Source: Sipunculus nudus (taxonomy: Eukaryota > Annelida > Sipuncula > Golfingiida > Sipunculidae). Taken from it: a stretch of 64,000 nt of DNA. The notes beneath the pieces were generated by a model, which saw only the letters and a list, made by a program, of their open reading frames with translations, was not told where the DNA came from and searched no databases. Each line of letters begins with the position of its first letter. Position 1 is the stretch's first letter. Made by a program: the position numbers and the translations under genes. Where the stretch lies: the NCBI GenBank assembly GCA_026874595.1, contig CM049310.1:81948556-82012555 (forward strand), read 5' to 3'. Shown piece after piece: positions 35,525 to 48,422 of the stretch.

Positions 35525-36210
35525 TATTGGACTCGGTTTTGGACTTTGAATCAGTTTCAAATGATATGGACTGGAAAAGGTGGACCTACATGGACTCGAA
35601 ACTCAACGACTAGGACCTCGACTCGAGTGGCCTGGACACAGACTTGGACATGAGTTACCTGGACTCGGACCTGGACACGAGTGGCTTAGACTCGGACCTG
35701 GACTCGAGTGGCCTGGACACGAACTTGGACTCGAGTGACCTGGCTCGGACTAGAAATCGAGTTCCCTGGACACGGACTTGGACTAGAGTGGCCTGGACAC
35801 GGATTAGGACTCGAGTGGCCTGGACTCGAACTTGGACTCAAGATGCCTGGACACGGACTTGGACTCGAGTGGCCTGGCTCGGACTAGAAATCGAGTGGCC
35901 TGGACTCGAACTTGGACTCGAGTGGCCTGGACACGGACTTGGACTCGAATGGCCTGGACTCGAACTTGGACTCATGTTGCCTGGACACGGACTTGGACTC
36001 GAGTGGCCTGGCTCGGACTAGAAATCGAGTGGCTTGGACACGGACTTGGACTCGAGTGGCCTGGACTTGGACTAGGCCTCAAGTGGCCTGGACACGGACT
36101 AGGACTCGAGTGGCCTGGCTCGGACTAGAAATCGAGCGGCCTGGACACGGACTTTGACTCGAGTTGCCTGACTCGGACTTCGACTCGGGTTGGGATGATG
36201 TGGACTCGAC
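35525..36210 (+). repeat. 27-bp minisatellite
   Basis: Units of the form CCTGGACACGGACTTGGACT plus CGAGTGG, with variants (TGGCTCGGACTAGAAATCGA) in higher-order arrangement. The internal GGACTCG/GGACACG sub-repeat shows derivation from a shorter unit of about 9 bases. Because 27 is a multiple of three, several frames stay open and encode SGLDTDLD-like 9-residue repeats. No signal peptide, splice site or promoter supports coding. Confidence 0.88.
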
Positions 36211-38062
36211 TAAATCACTGATTTAGTGATGCGAAAACGGCAGACACGGCGAGGCTTGGGCGGCCACACAATGACTTACAATATTTGGGCCTGCAACTGC
36301 CAGGTGCTCTGATAAGCAAACTCATTTTTTTTTTTTAATATAAATCGCTCGACTTCATACATTCCCTCCCTACTTTAAAGAAATAACATATACTAAGGCT
36401 GAGGTTATGAAATGTTGAACCATTAAATTTTGCTGTATCTCTGGTCAAAAGTAATTTGATAAAATTTTTCCTTATATGATTTGTTGAGTTTGGTGGGTCA
36501 ATTAATATATAGAGAGTAAAACTTTGCTACCCTTCCACTTCCGGTGCTAGTACTTTCAATATGCGGTTGTTTCTGAGTAATAACTCTTCTCGAAACAAAC
36601 CTCTTTCTGTTAATCACTGTGAGACAGGCTGTCAAACTTTGCAATAAAACTTTGTTATATTTAAAAAGAAACACCTTCTGTTTACATGCACATCCTGGCA
36701 AAATACTACTTATTCCGTAAAGTACTTACCACAAAAACACCCATGTTTATGTATATAATTTGCCTTGAACAATTCTTACCCAACGTACATGAACTGACTA
36801 TATTACCCTCATCAATAAATTCACACCTAAGCCATAATTGTGTATTTAGAAGCCGCGGTGCATTATGGGGTACATATTATGACGCCCAAAAATCCTTAAC
36901 AACTTAGTCGTACCCTTGTGGGAGCGATTCAGCGCAGTGTGCGGGAGGGGCCACGTGATACCTGTATTATCGCTCACCCGGTGAATACATCGGGCTAAGT
37001 GGGTGGGTCCTGTAGATGGATAGAACTTCTTCTGCGATAAAACATATAAATAAAAGTATCCTGAAGGCCTGTGGAACTAACCAGTCCGTCTGGGAGGCAA
37101 CACTGCTGTTGTTGGCTTTATGTTCGCGAAGTTTTCAAATCCGCGAACTCGAATCGGAAATTACCGAGTAAGATAAACTCTGGTGAATAATACGGTACTT
37201 TGCACAGGTGAACAGTAATTAATTTCAAAGTCTCAGTAGTATCTCCCGCATATTGTGCCTGTATCGTAAATATTAAAATGCATTTTATGTTTCCCGTATT
37301 TTAAAGATTGACAATTTAAATTATATCAATTCTTCTGTAATATCTGTCACAATTCTACCTACTCGATGCTTCCTCAGCTCCTCTTACAATTGTTAAGATT
37401 TGTCGTGCATATTACGTAACTAATATCATAATGTTTATGTACATTGTGTTAGTAACTGTATGCTCTATCGCGAAACTGAAACCCTCGCGAAGAAGGGAAA
37501 ATCGTGAATATTTAACCTCGCAAATATTTAGTCAACCACATTATCTGACCCTAGCATCTAGAGACAGGCAGGAAAACGAAGTCAAAGAGAGAAAAAGAGT
37601 GGACTGGACAAAGGTAGCATTGAAACCCTCAAGACAGCCTCTTGCAGCATTTACCTGTAGTAACTACAACTGAGTCCGCCGTTCAAGGATTGGACTGACA
37701 GCCGCAACAAGCATTACCGATCACAAACAGACCACCCAACCTGCATCAGGCGCAATGTCCAAACGTCTTCAAAGGAGAGTGGATGTCAACGGTATGATAT
37801 GATCCCAGCTGGCATTGACATCAGACCACCAGATAGTGGCTAATGACCATACCAGATGTCCTATGGCACGATGTTCCATGCAAGAAGATACCTTTGTTGA
37901 CCAGGAAAGATATTTCAAGTAGCAAATGATAGAAACACGGTTCAAGATCATTGTGACCGGTATCTCTAACTGGACGCGCCTATCGGCTCACCCTGTATGT
38001 TGTCATTTAACCTCTTGACCGTAACCGTGTGTCGATGTCACACGAATGAACCTGCGCACCCC
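36211..38062. other. Intergenic DNA upstream of secreted-protein gene A
   Basis: No exon was recognised. Around 37120-37520 there are GCGAA/TTCGCG-rich words typical of a dispersed element. The last 400 bases are repeat-poor and probably hold promoter elements for the next gene. Confidence 0.4.
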
Positions 38063-38139
38063 TATATAAGGTTTCCCGAACAATTACTGCTCCAACGGTG
38101 AAGAACCTACCAACGTCCAGCACCGCGAATTTCCACAAG
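38063..38139 (+). promoter_or_regulatory. Gene A TATA box and non-coding exon 1
   Basis: TATATAAG at 38063-38070 sets a start at about 38090-38095. A short untranslated exon runs to 38139, with donor CAAG/GTAAAT. The next acceptor is TTACAG at 38511-38516, ten bases before the ATG. The paralogue downstream has the same promoter-exon layout. Confidence 0.7.
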
Positions 38140-38525
38140 GTAAATTATAATAATCTATTATAATTATAAGAAACGTAAAAGAGTTGGATACTCTTATAAT
38201 TCAATTTATTAGATCTGATGTGGGTTTGTGAAAATCCCTCATCACAGTTTTATATACATTCATTTGACATTAATTACATGTTGCTATTATAAACAGTGCT
38301 ATGAAAATATTGAAAGTAATTTTGTAGCTGATATTTTTTAATACTGTAAAAACAAAAGAGGTTAGAGAAGACTTTTTTTTATCAAAATCATCATGCAATC
38401 ATTTCCATTCAACGCATGCCTATATGATTTATAAAAGGATCGTTGTGTTAAACATTGTAAAACGTGAACCATGCATGCTCAGCTACATGTTTATTTCTAG
38501 TTGTCTTATGTTACAGACACCAGAA

Positions 38526-38581
38526 ATGGAACGTACCGCCATCTTCCTCTGTCTCCTGGCGCTCGCTGCCGCCCAAGATCC
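38526..38581 (+). CDS. Gene A exon 2 (signal peptide)
   Basis: Encodes 18 residues plus two bases (CC), ending before the donor GTAAGA. It covers Met, a charged pair, a Leu/Ala hydrophobic core, and AAAQD at the likely cleavage region. Confidence 0.88.
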
Positions 38582-41500
38582 GTAAGAAAGAGATTTTTGA
38601 TAATGTTCTTATCAGCAGTACTACTAAATGGTCATAAATTAAATTTTCCAAAATTCATGATGCTAATAAACATATTTCAGTTTAATATGGAGAGCATGGA
38701 GTCTAATCATTGTTTCAGTAAACATTCGATAAACGTCCTCTTATGTAGAATAACGGTTACTTATACTACAACGCGCTAAAATTTACTCTGTATCTCTCTG
38801 GTGGCCTCGCATGTCCGTCTTTCTATGGTCTGCGTCTGTTGAGAACCTTAAAGAATGATGTTACCTCTATATTCTAACTTGTTTCTGCCCTTCTCTTGTT
38901 GACCCAATTCCCCTGCCTTCCTCTAGCAGTCTACACTCTCATTTCTTCCTCTAGCAATCATAACTCTTGTGCCTTATGCTAGCAGTGTTGACTACCCTGT
39001 TTATCTTTAATAGATATATATTGTACCTTCTTCTAGTGGTCCTTGATCACCTGCCTTCCTCTAGCAGTTTTAACTCTTCTGTCATTCTCTTGAAGTCTTA
39101 ACTCTCCTGCCTCCCCGCTAGCATTCTAAACTCTCCTGCCTTCCTCCAACAGTCTAAACTCTCCTGTCTTCCTCTAACAGTGTTAACTAACCTGTCTTCC
39201 TCTACCTATCTTAATTCTCGTGCCTTACGCCAGCAGTCTTAACTCTCCTGCCTTCCTCTAGCATTCTTAACTCTCCTGCCATCCTCTAGCAGTCTAAACT
39301 CTCCTGTCTTTCTCTAACAGTGTTAACTCTCCTGTCTTCCTCTAGCAGTCTTAATCTCCCGTCTCCTTTCGTACAGTGTTAACTAACCTGTCTTCCTCTA
39401 GCTATCTTAACTCTCGTGCCTTACGCTGGCAGTCTTAACTACCCTGTCTTCCTCAAACAGTTATATATGATACCTTCTACTATTGGTCTTAGATCTACTG
39501 TCTTCCTCTAACAGAAACTAACCTGTCATTTTCTAGTGGTCTTAACTCGCCTGCCTTCCCCGAGCAGTCTTAACACTTTTGTCTTCCTCTAGCAGTCTTA
39601 ACTCTCCTGTCTTCCTCTAGCAGTCTTAATTCTCCTGCCTTCCTTTAGCAGTCTTAAATATCCTGCCTTTCTCTAGCAGTCTTAATTCTTCTGTCTTTCT
39701 CTACGAGCCTTGTCTACCCTGTCTCTGTTTAACAGTCATATTTGCTACCTTCCTCTCTAGTTATCGTAACTACATTGTCTCCCTACTACAGTCATATCTA
39801 CTAGTAGTCTTTATTCTCCGTGTTTTCTGTTTTCTGATTCTTCTCTTATCGTAACTTCCACACCCTCATCTGGTAGTCTTAACTGTCCGCGTCTTTTCTT
39901 AAAATCTAAACTATTCCTATGTACGGTTTGTAGATTCACCTTATTCTGCTGTGTAGTAGCTTTTCCCATGTCCTTTATTTCTCATTTTTTAATTCTTTTT
40001 TATCTCTTGCCTATTTACCATTGAGGTAGTCCTTGCAATAAAGTTTTGGGGTTTCCTGTTCTGCCTGCTTCATTCCTTATTTATGGATATATAAATATTA
40101 ATAACATGTACATCTATTATTTGGGTTTTCGAATATAGTTTTCTCCTTCAGGTTCGACTGTGCTAACTGTGATGCAGCATCAAACCGTGAGACTCGGACA
40201 GGGTGCCGCGCTTTCTGCGCCGTATCCGTCGATAAAGCTACAATGACCAAAGCTAACCTTCAAGCAGCATTTGATGGCATTAAGAATGCCGGTCAGTTGA
40301 AAGGACATTTAAAATATTTAAACAGTATCAACGGTTGATAGAAATTATCTTAAATCTCTCTAATTAATTTAAATTTATTTCAAATTATATCTCCAACTTA
40401 TTTTGGGAGAAAAGAAATATACTATTTCGGTTAAGTTTTATAATGATGTGAAATCTTTCATTATGGCTATTAATTTTGATTTTTTAAAGTTTTTCTTGCA
40501 ATAAAAATTTTCCTTTGCAGATGGCAACGTAGACAGGGCTACGTTCAACGGTTCATGGAAACAGGTTACCCAGATGTGCGATTCTGAGGCGGACTTGTGC
40601 TTTGACACCTTTGCCGCTCTTGGGGGTGATAACCCTGACTTTGTTCAGCAGGTTGACATTGATGCCGCGTGGGAGCTCGTTTCTAATGGTTTGTTGTTTT
40701 TGCTTAATGATTACATTTATACACTGAAAATACGAATAAATACATGGACAGGCACATTAATACATGTTGTAAGCATGGGCAAGCTCATTAATGCATTAAT
40801 ACACATATGGACACATAAACACGTGGTTACACACTTGGGCATGCACATTAATGGAGGGATACACACATGGGCAAGCACAATAATACACAGTTACACACAT
40901 AGACACGCACACCAATGCATGGATACACCCATTGTCAGGCACTTTATTACAGGGTTTTTCACACCGACACGCACATTAATTCACTCAAACAAACATGGAC
41001 ACGCATATTAATGCATGGGTACACACCTTGTCACGTATATTAATAAACCCATACACACATGGACACGCACATGTATGCACGATAACAAACATGGAAATAT
41101 ACAGTATACTGTAAATTATGTGATGCAAACAAACCTGTTAACTAAACTGTCAATGTCGGTTATGCCATCTTATTGATAAGTCCAGGACGATGCTTCCTAT
41201 AGCCTGTTTCTCCTCAGAGAACTCTATAGACACAACTTGGCGGCACAGACCATTCACTGCATTGCACATATGTACATTAGTTTTACATAAATACACGGAT
41301 ACACACATGGACACGCACAGCAATGCAGGGTTACACACATAAACAAGTTCAATAAATATTGTTTTTTTTATTATTTCAACAGATGTTATGAGTTGCAAAT
41401 GTTTATTACAAGGCCTATCACTGGCTCAATAGTTCATGTCCTGAAGCAGACTTTATATAACTGGATTTGTCTAATTACCAATAAAGATTATTTTAGTCTC

Positions 41501-41783
41501 AACCGGGTAATAAAATACCTTTTATTTAGTTCAACGGCGTCGGAGTGTTTGAATTTAATCGTAATATACATTGACGAGATTTTATAGATTTCAGATCATA
41601 CTATATAGAGAATTCTCCCTAAATCTATTTTCTACATGTATCTATTCGTATCAGGTGCTGCGACTGTGAACAAACAAGAATTCCTGGATAGCTACGCTGG
41701 AGTAAGTGTATTCGTATACAAAATTACAAAAAAAAAATCATAAGACTAGTTTCGTACGTTTGCACTTGCACACACACAGGCAG

Positions 41784-41845
<62 letters not shown>

Positions 41846-41932
41846 TAAAGGTCTTAGAACTGTGGCAGAGGTCAGCCTACATATTGTTTTGTTTCCCTTA
41901 ATACCACCTAAAATGTTGCTGGATGACCATTT

Positions 41933-41985
<53 letters not shown>

Positions 41986-42861
41986 TTTTAGATACAAAGG
42001 GGTATGTGAAAACTTCTAGAATTACCAGTATTACCAGTATCATCCGGCAGACCTATCTGCATATATGAATAAATCGAAAAAACCTATCAACCGCCCTGAC
42101 CCACCTGGTAGTCCTGCTAGCATAGCTAAAAACACCAATGGACAGTTCTCAATAAAATGTCGTCTTGTAAAGAGATCTAAAAATATTTTAGTGGTCCTGT
42201 CAATAGATGTGAAAAAAACCTTGTTATTATCCTGTAAACATACCTCAAACATTATCTATTAGCATTATTACAAGATCTGCAGACTACCGAACGCAATCAC
42301 CGGAGCCATGGAGAGTGCCTCGATTAGTTATAATAACTATTTGTACAATCCATGTAAAATAAATAAATTTATATTAATATCGGACAAAAATTCCTCAAGT
42401 AAGTTTATTAACAGGTCTGGCAAATTGATCTTAAGGTACTTTTAAGGATCTGAAAAATACTCATGTAGTCCTATTATACCATATATTGAGATCCAACTCT
42501 TATAAACATATATAAAAATACATTCAAGTTGTGAAACATATCTTTCCAGATCTTAAAAGCTCCCAGTAGTTCGATTTACATATCCGAATAATCTTTTTCT
42601 AGGCCTTTCAAATGGCCTGTGAAAACTTCCAGTAAAAGATGTAATATGAAACACCTAGTACTTCTATCTATAAAAAAAAATGTGATCTTTTTTGTGATCT
42701 GCAGAGAGCAACACCAATGGTGAAACATAGGAAAGATCGAGTCTTTAACATGATGCTGAGTAAATGAGGACAACGATCAAGTAGATAATGTTAAATATTG
42801 TTCCATGTCGTTTCAGCTCTACATTGTGATTGCCGACGACACCTGCTCCAGCGGATTTTAA
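38526..42861 (+). CDS. Secreted Cys-rich, EF-hand-like protein (gene A, five coding exons)
   Basis: Exons 38526-38581, 40152-40291, 40521-40688, 41655-41701 and 42817-42861 join in phase with GT-AG borders to encode 151 residues. Residues 1-16 (MERTAIFLCLLALAAA) are a clear signal peptide, so the product enters the secretory pathway. The mature part has CxxC, then GCRAFC, then a helical region (KANLQAAFDGIKN), QMC, a further Cys unique to this copy (DLCF), a second helical segment (DIDAAWELV to KQEFLDSY), and a C-terminal TCSSGF. The two helix-loop-helix-like segments resemble a degenerate EF-hand pair that lacks most calcium ligands (inference). AATAAA at 42861 overlaps the stop codon. The paralogue (gene B) lies 10 kb downstream on the same strand. 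I do not recognise the family. Confidence 0.9.
38582..40151 (+). other. Gene A intron 2
   Basis: Most of this 1.57-kb intron is the 28-bp minisatellite listed separately. The true acceptor is TTCTCCTTCAG, ending at 40151. Confidence 0.85.
38900..39800 (+). repeat. 28-bp minisatellite resembling 3' splice sites
   Basis: About 30 diverged units of the form CTTAACTCTCCTGCCTTCC plus TCTAGCAGT. Each contains a branch-point-like TTAAC or CTAAC, a pyrimidine tract and a YAG. The period is clearest at 39230-39420. Confidence 0.88.
40152..40291 (+). CDS. Gene A exon 3 (CxxC and GCxxFC)
   Basis: Encodes FDCANC to KNA, with four cysteines in a CxxC plus GCxxFC arrangement, then the first amphipathic helix. 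It ends in phase 1 before the donor GTCAGT. Confidence 0.88.
40521..40688 (+). CDS. Gene A exon 4
   Basis: Follows the acceptor TCCTTTGCAG and encodes DGNVDRATFNGSW through WELVSN, ending in phase 1 before GTTTGT. It includes QMC and EADLCF. A longer open frame continuing into the intron to 41011 is read-through into repeat sequence. Confidence 0.88.
40735..41360 (+). repeat. About 32-bp degenerate tandem repeat
   Basis: Blocks of GACACGCACATTAATGCATG with GATACACACATG recur every 31-33 bases in intron 4 of gene A. It is interrupted at 41110-41280 by non-repeat sequence. Confidence 0.75.
41655..41701 (+). CDS. Gene A exon 5
   Basis: Encodes GAATVNKQEFLDSYAG. The acceptor is GTATCAG and the donor GTAAGT. 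It ends in phase 0. Confidence 0.85.
41785..41983. repeat. Two (AT)n microsatellites
   Basis: AT arrays at 41785-41844 and 41936-41983 in the last intron of gene A. Long Ile/Tyr frames on both strands are artefacts. Confidence 0.9.
42275..42379 (+). repeat. Dispersed retroposon-like tail, copy 2
   Basis: Matches 28640-28751: GGAGCCATGGAGAGTGCCTC, TTGTACAATCCATG and AAAATAAATA. Lies in the last intron of gene A. Confidence 0.7.
42817..42861 (+). CDS. Gene A exon 6 and stop
   Basis: Encodes LYIVIADDTCSSGF and TAA, after the acceptor GTTTCAG. The CSSG motif is conserved in gene B. Confidence 0.88.
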   Translation, partial: LYIVIADDTCSSGF

Positions 42862-42866
42862 ATAAA
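42861..42866 (+). terminator. Gene A poly-A signal
   Basis: AATAAA shares its first base with the stop codon, predicting a 3' UTR of only about 20-30 bases. Confidence 0.65.
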
Positions 42867-44253
42867 ATTTATAATTCTTCATTAAATTTGTCAAATCGCA
42901 ATTTATTTTTCATCGAATGTTATGAATGTAGACATTGCAGAGCTTTTATAGATCTGACAACCTTATGAGGTTTTCTTTTTCGTCTTCCTTGGTGGGACCC
43001 CCGCCTCCCTTCCAACATTTTGGATCGGTTCCTTCTACATTTATATTTTCGTCTTGACCTTCATCTTGAGAACTGACCCAGTAGCTAAATGAATGCTGAG
43101 GTCGCATGCATGCCACACAAATCGTACCAAGTATACCGATATTTCTAAGCCACAGCCGTTACACAGTCGCATTGTATAAATTGGTCTTACAGGCAGTATC
43201 ACACCGGATGCGAACGAACGTATATGAAAGGAACATATATTTCTGTGGCTCCGAAATTATCATTCACACTGAACACGAATGATACTTTTCATTTCCGGCT
43301 GAGGAATTTTCTTTTCCAAATGCACTTTAGTACAGGTTGGAATGGCGTCTCTGACAATACTTACTGTTTTATGCATTTTCCTATATCCAGGCAGGGTCAG
43401 TTGGTTTAAATCATATGATTTAAATCATTGAATTAAAGTTATGATTATATAACTAGCTAAAAAGATTTAATCTCATTTTCCATACATGTAAAAATCATGT
43501 AGAAATTCTTTTTTGTAAATTTAATTTACATCCAGGTAACTGAAAATTATTAGGCCATTTAGTTTAAATACGCATAAAGATTTAGATAAGCAAAAATAAT
43601 GGAAAAATGACTTATAAGTTTAAAACTCCGCTCACAGTCATACAGTTCACCGAAAATTTACTTCCTATGGCAAAAGAGACACGACGGACTCTCAGGTCTC
43701 AATAAGTCTTATACTTCGCTTATGTGTAAAAGAGCCTCTTTCCATTTGCAGAACATCAACTGAGACGATTTTTTGACAATGAGCCGTAAAAGTGTGTAGT
43801 TTACGCATTCATAACCATGGTGCTGCACTATGGTGCTGTAATCGTTTGCTGTGCGGTGTGCCATCAATGTTGTCCAGAACTTGACGCTGACGGGCTTCAC
43901 ACCCGTCCAGCAATCCGCGCGAGATATGTTTGTATTCGGGTAAAAAATGTCAGACCCATGGTAGAAGTTATTAGAAAGTATACTAAGAAAAGCTCGCGAT
44001 TGGTCTGGTTTATGCTGAGTGACATAATATTTCCAAATATGTTGTGTCAATTTTACAATAATGCTCCCTGAGAATGTCGCATGTTGGAAACCAAGACTGC
44101 GAATTAGATAGAGCTATGTCTGTATGTCTCACTGTCTGTCCGTCTGTCTGTCTCTCCCACTCTTCACAGAGAGTGTAAAGGTAACTAACAATAAGTATCA
44201 AAGATAACAGGCCAGCATTAATGGCATAACATTTTGATGACATGAAAATAACG
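42867..44253. other. Intergenic DNA between genes A and B
   Basis: No gene was recognised. Overlapping frames at 43709-44071 on both strands have no domain. Confidence 0.35.
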
Positions 44254-44342
44254 ACAGGAATTTCGGTAATGGGCCAAGATGAATCGATTAGATTTCAATG
44301 TTGATGCTGCATTTTCTTCGGATTCCGGAGCGTTAACAAGGA
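44254..44342 (+). repeat. Dispersed direct repeat, copy 1
   Basis: Shares AATGGGCCA, TTAGATTT, TTGATGCT, TTCTTCGGA and TCCGGAGC in order with 45370-45458. Confidence 0.7.
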
Positions 44343-45369
44343 CTCAGTATGTGATTTTTAGTAAAGATATTCTAATAACTATTGCAATATGATGTTCTGA
44401 TGTTACAAAAAAATACCTTAACAGCATTTGAAGGTACCAGATAAACAGTCCCTCATTCTAAGTATAAGAAAAAAATATTCAATATCCGTATTTTTTGTAA
44501 CCTCGTACCAAAAGGCAAACCTATGCAATTGTTTTAAGTTCAGTTATAAATTCTCGCACCTACAAGTACTGATGTGCTTGTTGAAATTTCAGCTGATTGT
44601 TGGTCACTATTCACATCGGTTGTGCGCATAGACAGGACAATCATAAGTGAATGCGTGAAGTGTACGCCAGGTTGAGTGAAATGTATCAGCATTGGCCGGG
44701 GATCACCCCAAGAACTAAATGGCACCAACATTTATGGGCTTCTCAAATGGTCTTTTACACATTTTATAAGTTAACAGAATACAAATGTGGCGCACCATGT
44801 AAAATTAAGATGACGGTGGATGTGTCGGCCAAAAGCGACTGATTTCTTAAAAGGGCCATCTTTAGCAGTTGGTTGCATAAAATCATTTTCTTTTGTCTGC
44901 GGCTGTGGGCATAAGAAGGCCTCTTATTTTATTGGAGCTCTTCAAATCTTAAATTGCTGTCAATATGGATAGCACAAATACTACAGCAGCGAATTATTTC
45001 GTCCCATTGTATGAGTCACATGTAAATAATTGATAGGTGAGACTTTGCTGAAAACTATTATATGCTTAAGTGTGAGTAAGGTCATTCTCGATTATTTACT
45101 TTCAAAATTGTATATTATCATTGACCAATAGACAGTTGACTAAAATAGCTGCAAAAATCGAATAGGATGCTTTTGAATTTTTAAACTGTCCTTTACAAGA
45201 CACTTCTGAGACACTGCAAGTAACGTTGTTTCGTTTATCACGTGGTAGGGCATGTAATTGGTCGAGAGAGTATGTGTTGATTCCCGTTCATGTGTATGTG
45301 TGTGTTTGTGTAACTGATTGTTCACAACATAACTCACGCATTCAGGAACGGAATCTTATGAAATGTTAA
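44343..45369. other. Intergenic DNA
   Basis: No gene was recognised. Confidence 0.35.
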
Positions 45370-45458
45370 GGGCATTTCGGGAATGGGCCAGGAAGAGTCG
45401 GTTAGATTTTGGTTTTGATGCTTAATCTTCTTCGGAATCCGGAGCATCATCAAGGAAT
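45370..45458 (+). repeat. Dispersed direct repeat, copy 2
   Basis: Partner of 44254-44342. Confidence 0.7.
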
Positions 45459-46634
45459 TTTCACAACTGTATGGTAATTTATGCACGAATGAACCAGGGA
45501 ATATGGGCAAAAAAATTGGTGAATGCACAGAAATTCACCCCTTAACAGTGTAGCCCGGCCCCTTCCAAAGGTCACGGTAGAGCACCTAGTACCTTTGAGT
45601 GAGGGTGGGAGGGTAAATGTAAACTTTTGTACGCAGAAAGCCAAACAGTGGCCGTAGTTTTAATGAGAATTATAGGGTTTAGCTTCTCGATGCTGCTGAA
45701 ATTTTACAGAGATTGTATTGACGCTCTCTGTCAATGTGTGGGGAGGAAGCATATCAATGCCGAGGAATGGAATACACTTGAAAGGGTTGTTTAAACGGCT
45801 GGGAAGGAAGTCGGGACTTCTTTGCCATCTTTTTAATCGCTTTACCATAAGAGTTTGCTAAAGAAAGCGTATGTAACAGTTACAGATTCTAATCACGTAG
45901 CGCACCATAATTCAAATAAAGAAATCTGGACGTTCCTAAGTCGTTATCGGTAGTTCCAAAGTTATTAAAAAGGAATCTAAACGAGTACCTGCGTGTCAGC
46001 AATGCGGAAACTAAACCGATCCCTTGCTGAAAACTAATCTGTCGTAAATTACCTTTCCTATATTTTTATGAATTTATTGTCCTCCTCAGTGTGCTTTTAC
46101 AACAAGCTTGTCAAAACATATACTATTGTATTTAATACTTTTATTACGTATATATAACAAATAAACTATCTGATCTTAATCTGCATTTTAACGGCCATAT
46201 TAACAGCCATTATCGATTTTTACAATCCTGGAATGTAAACATTCATTCAAAGTTTTCTGATACCCCTACTTGTCTTCAAAAACAACGTTAATATAAAAAC
46301 ATGTTACATGAAAAAAGAAGCATTCGCCATGATATAACATGTTTTTTTTTGTTTTTTTTTTGCAAGAGCCTGACATAGAAACACATGTATAGTTTCCATC
46401 TTAATTTAAATTGCTCATCGATGATGGACCATAGGCAAGGAGAGGCTTACATCACTCGTTATGGTCAAGGTCTGGTTTGATTGAAAAACACCATGATATG
46501 ACATGCTTTTGCAACAAAGTTACATTTAAAGGGTCAGTTCTAGCTGCCATTAGAACGCCCATTGATTGGGTGGTACTCCTGAGCCCAAGAAAGGTACATA
46601 CCATGCTTCAAGGTCAAGACCAATGGCAAACTTG

Positions 46635-46666
<32 letters not shown>

Positions 46667-48367
46667 CTGTTTATATATGTGTAACTGCTATTATGCCTAG
46701 CCATTTATAACAAACCTTGTTCCTTGTGCTGGAACAATTTATTATTTGATATGAATCCATCATTTCATATATATGCAAAAACCATCTACAACCCATGAAG
46801 TTATGAGCCTATTCATCATGCAGAACATCATCACCATCTTCTTCATTATAATGACTACCATCATAATCATTCTCATCTAAATCCCTGCTCTTAGCTGTGT
46901 TTATTTCATGGTTGCAATTACTGTGCATTGGTGCTGTGATTATTACTGGTGAACATACCAGCTCATCCTAACAGGTACATGTTTATTACAACACATAACC
47001 CCTACAGTTGCACTTACTATTTTAAAACGTTCAGGTGCCGCTTGTTTAGTAACCCTGACAGGAAAAGAAACCAGGGGAGATGGAAACCGTTCCCCCAAAG
47101 CATACTCAACAAGGGTTAACCCTACCAGAACAGATGGTCAAAGCAAATATCTCTTGAGGGTATGCAGAAGAAAATTCCGACTCCCAAATCAGCAGGACGG
47201 CATTTTTCTCGGCTTAATGTCCAAAAACTTTTATTTAGATGTATTAACGTTATACACACAATACTGATATCATATATATTGACCTATTCTTGGTAACAGC
47301 AAAATACACATATAAACTGAAGAAACCTCCACAAAATGTCTATTCTATGTACTTGTTGGTGGATTTGATACTGCCTCAAGGACACACATATGCACATAAA
47401 AAGCCAGCTGCTAACTTTATGTCTCCAAATAACCCAAAATATTAGAATGGAAAGCATGTACATCGAGGAAGCTCTACTTAAGATATAAGGAAACATATCA
47501 AAACTGCACATCTACTCGAATTGCAAAGTTTAAACTCAGAATGTCAGCTTCCATAGGTTATGTTCTTCCACTCCAACTAGCTCAAAACGTGTCTGCCCAA
47601 AACAAGTGAGTGCATTCTCATTCAAAATATGATAAATAACACATATCTGTCGAATTATTAGTTTCTTTTGGTTGTGTGATTCTGAAGAGCGCTAAGTAGT
47701 ATTGTTTCCAACCCCTTGTCTTTGGGGGTATATACAGGAGCCCCACAATGCTTAGGCATGGCGATATATCAGATGACTAGGGAAGACGGAACTTTGTGAA
47801 CGTCACATGGTCTTGCAGTGGTATCGCATCTTCTTTAAGAATGCAGACGGAATAGTCATTTTGTTGGGTCAAAATATAACTACACTTACCATCTCTTCTA
47901 AAAAACATATCACTGTTATTTATCAAAACCTGCCATTGGTGATGACGCTAGTTTTCAACCCTCTCACGAATGCATCGGGGGTTGGATTTAGTTGATTCCC
48001 CAGTGTCTTTATCAGCGACTTATTCTGACAGATATCAATAAGATACCTCTCCTCGATCTCCTAGCACATATTATCATGTCGAAGCATTGTGTAGCAATAA
48101 TATCCCCCGGAGGTATGGGATTGAAATCATCTTCCATTCTTCTTTGCCTGTCAGGGTTACGCAACCAGCAACATCTGAACAAGTGCAACTGAAGGGGAAC
48201 GTTATATCATAAGCATTTACCTTTCGAAAAAATGAACAGTTGTGTATACCAGTATATGGCTAATTCTGAGACATTGCTAGCACGAATGTTATACGAAGAA
48301 AGAGCTGGAATACTTAAGAAAAAGATGAAGCTGAAGGTGCTTATCTTTATTGATTGTACATAAATTA

Positions 48368-48370
<3 letters not shown>
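45459..48370. other. Intergenic DNA
   Basis: Contains an (AT)n at 46635-46660 and several short frames with no domain. The 47000-48200 stretch has balanced composition and may be a relic transposon, but nothing diagnostic was seen. Confidence 0.35.

Positions 48371-48420
<50 letters not shown>
48371..48420. repeat. (AT)n microsatellite
   Basis: Pure AT array. Confidence 0.9.

Positions 48421-48422
<2 letters not shown>

Noticed and set aside
35644-36157. Plus-strand acidic repeat proteins of 80-125 residues
   Set aside because: They are products of the 27-bp minisatellite, which keeps several frames open at once. No splice or promoter evidence.
40574-41011. 145-codon frame extending gene A exon 4
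   Set aside because: After the donor at 40689 it reads into an intronic tandem repeat. The paralogue and phase support splicing.
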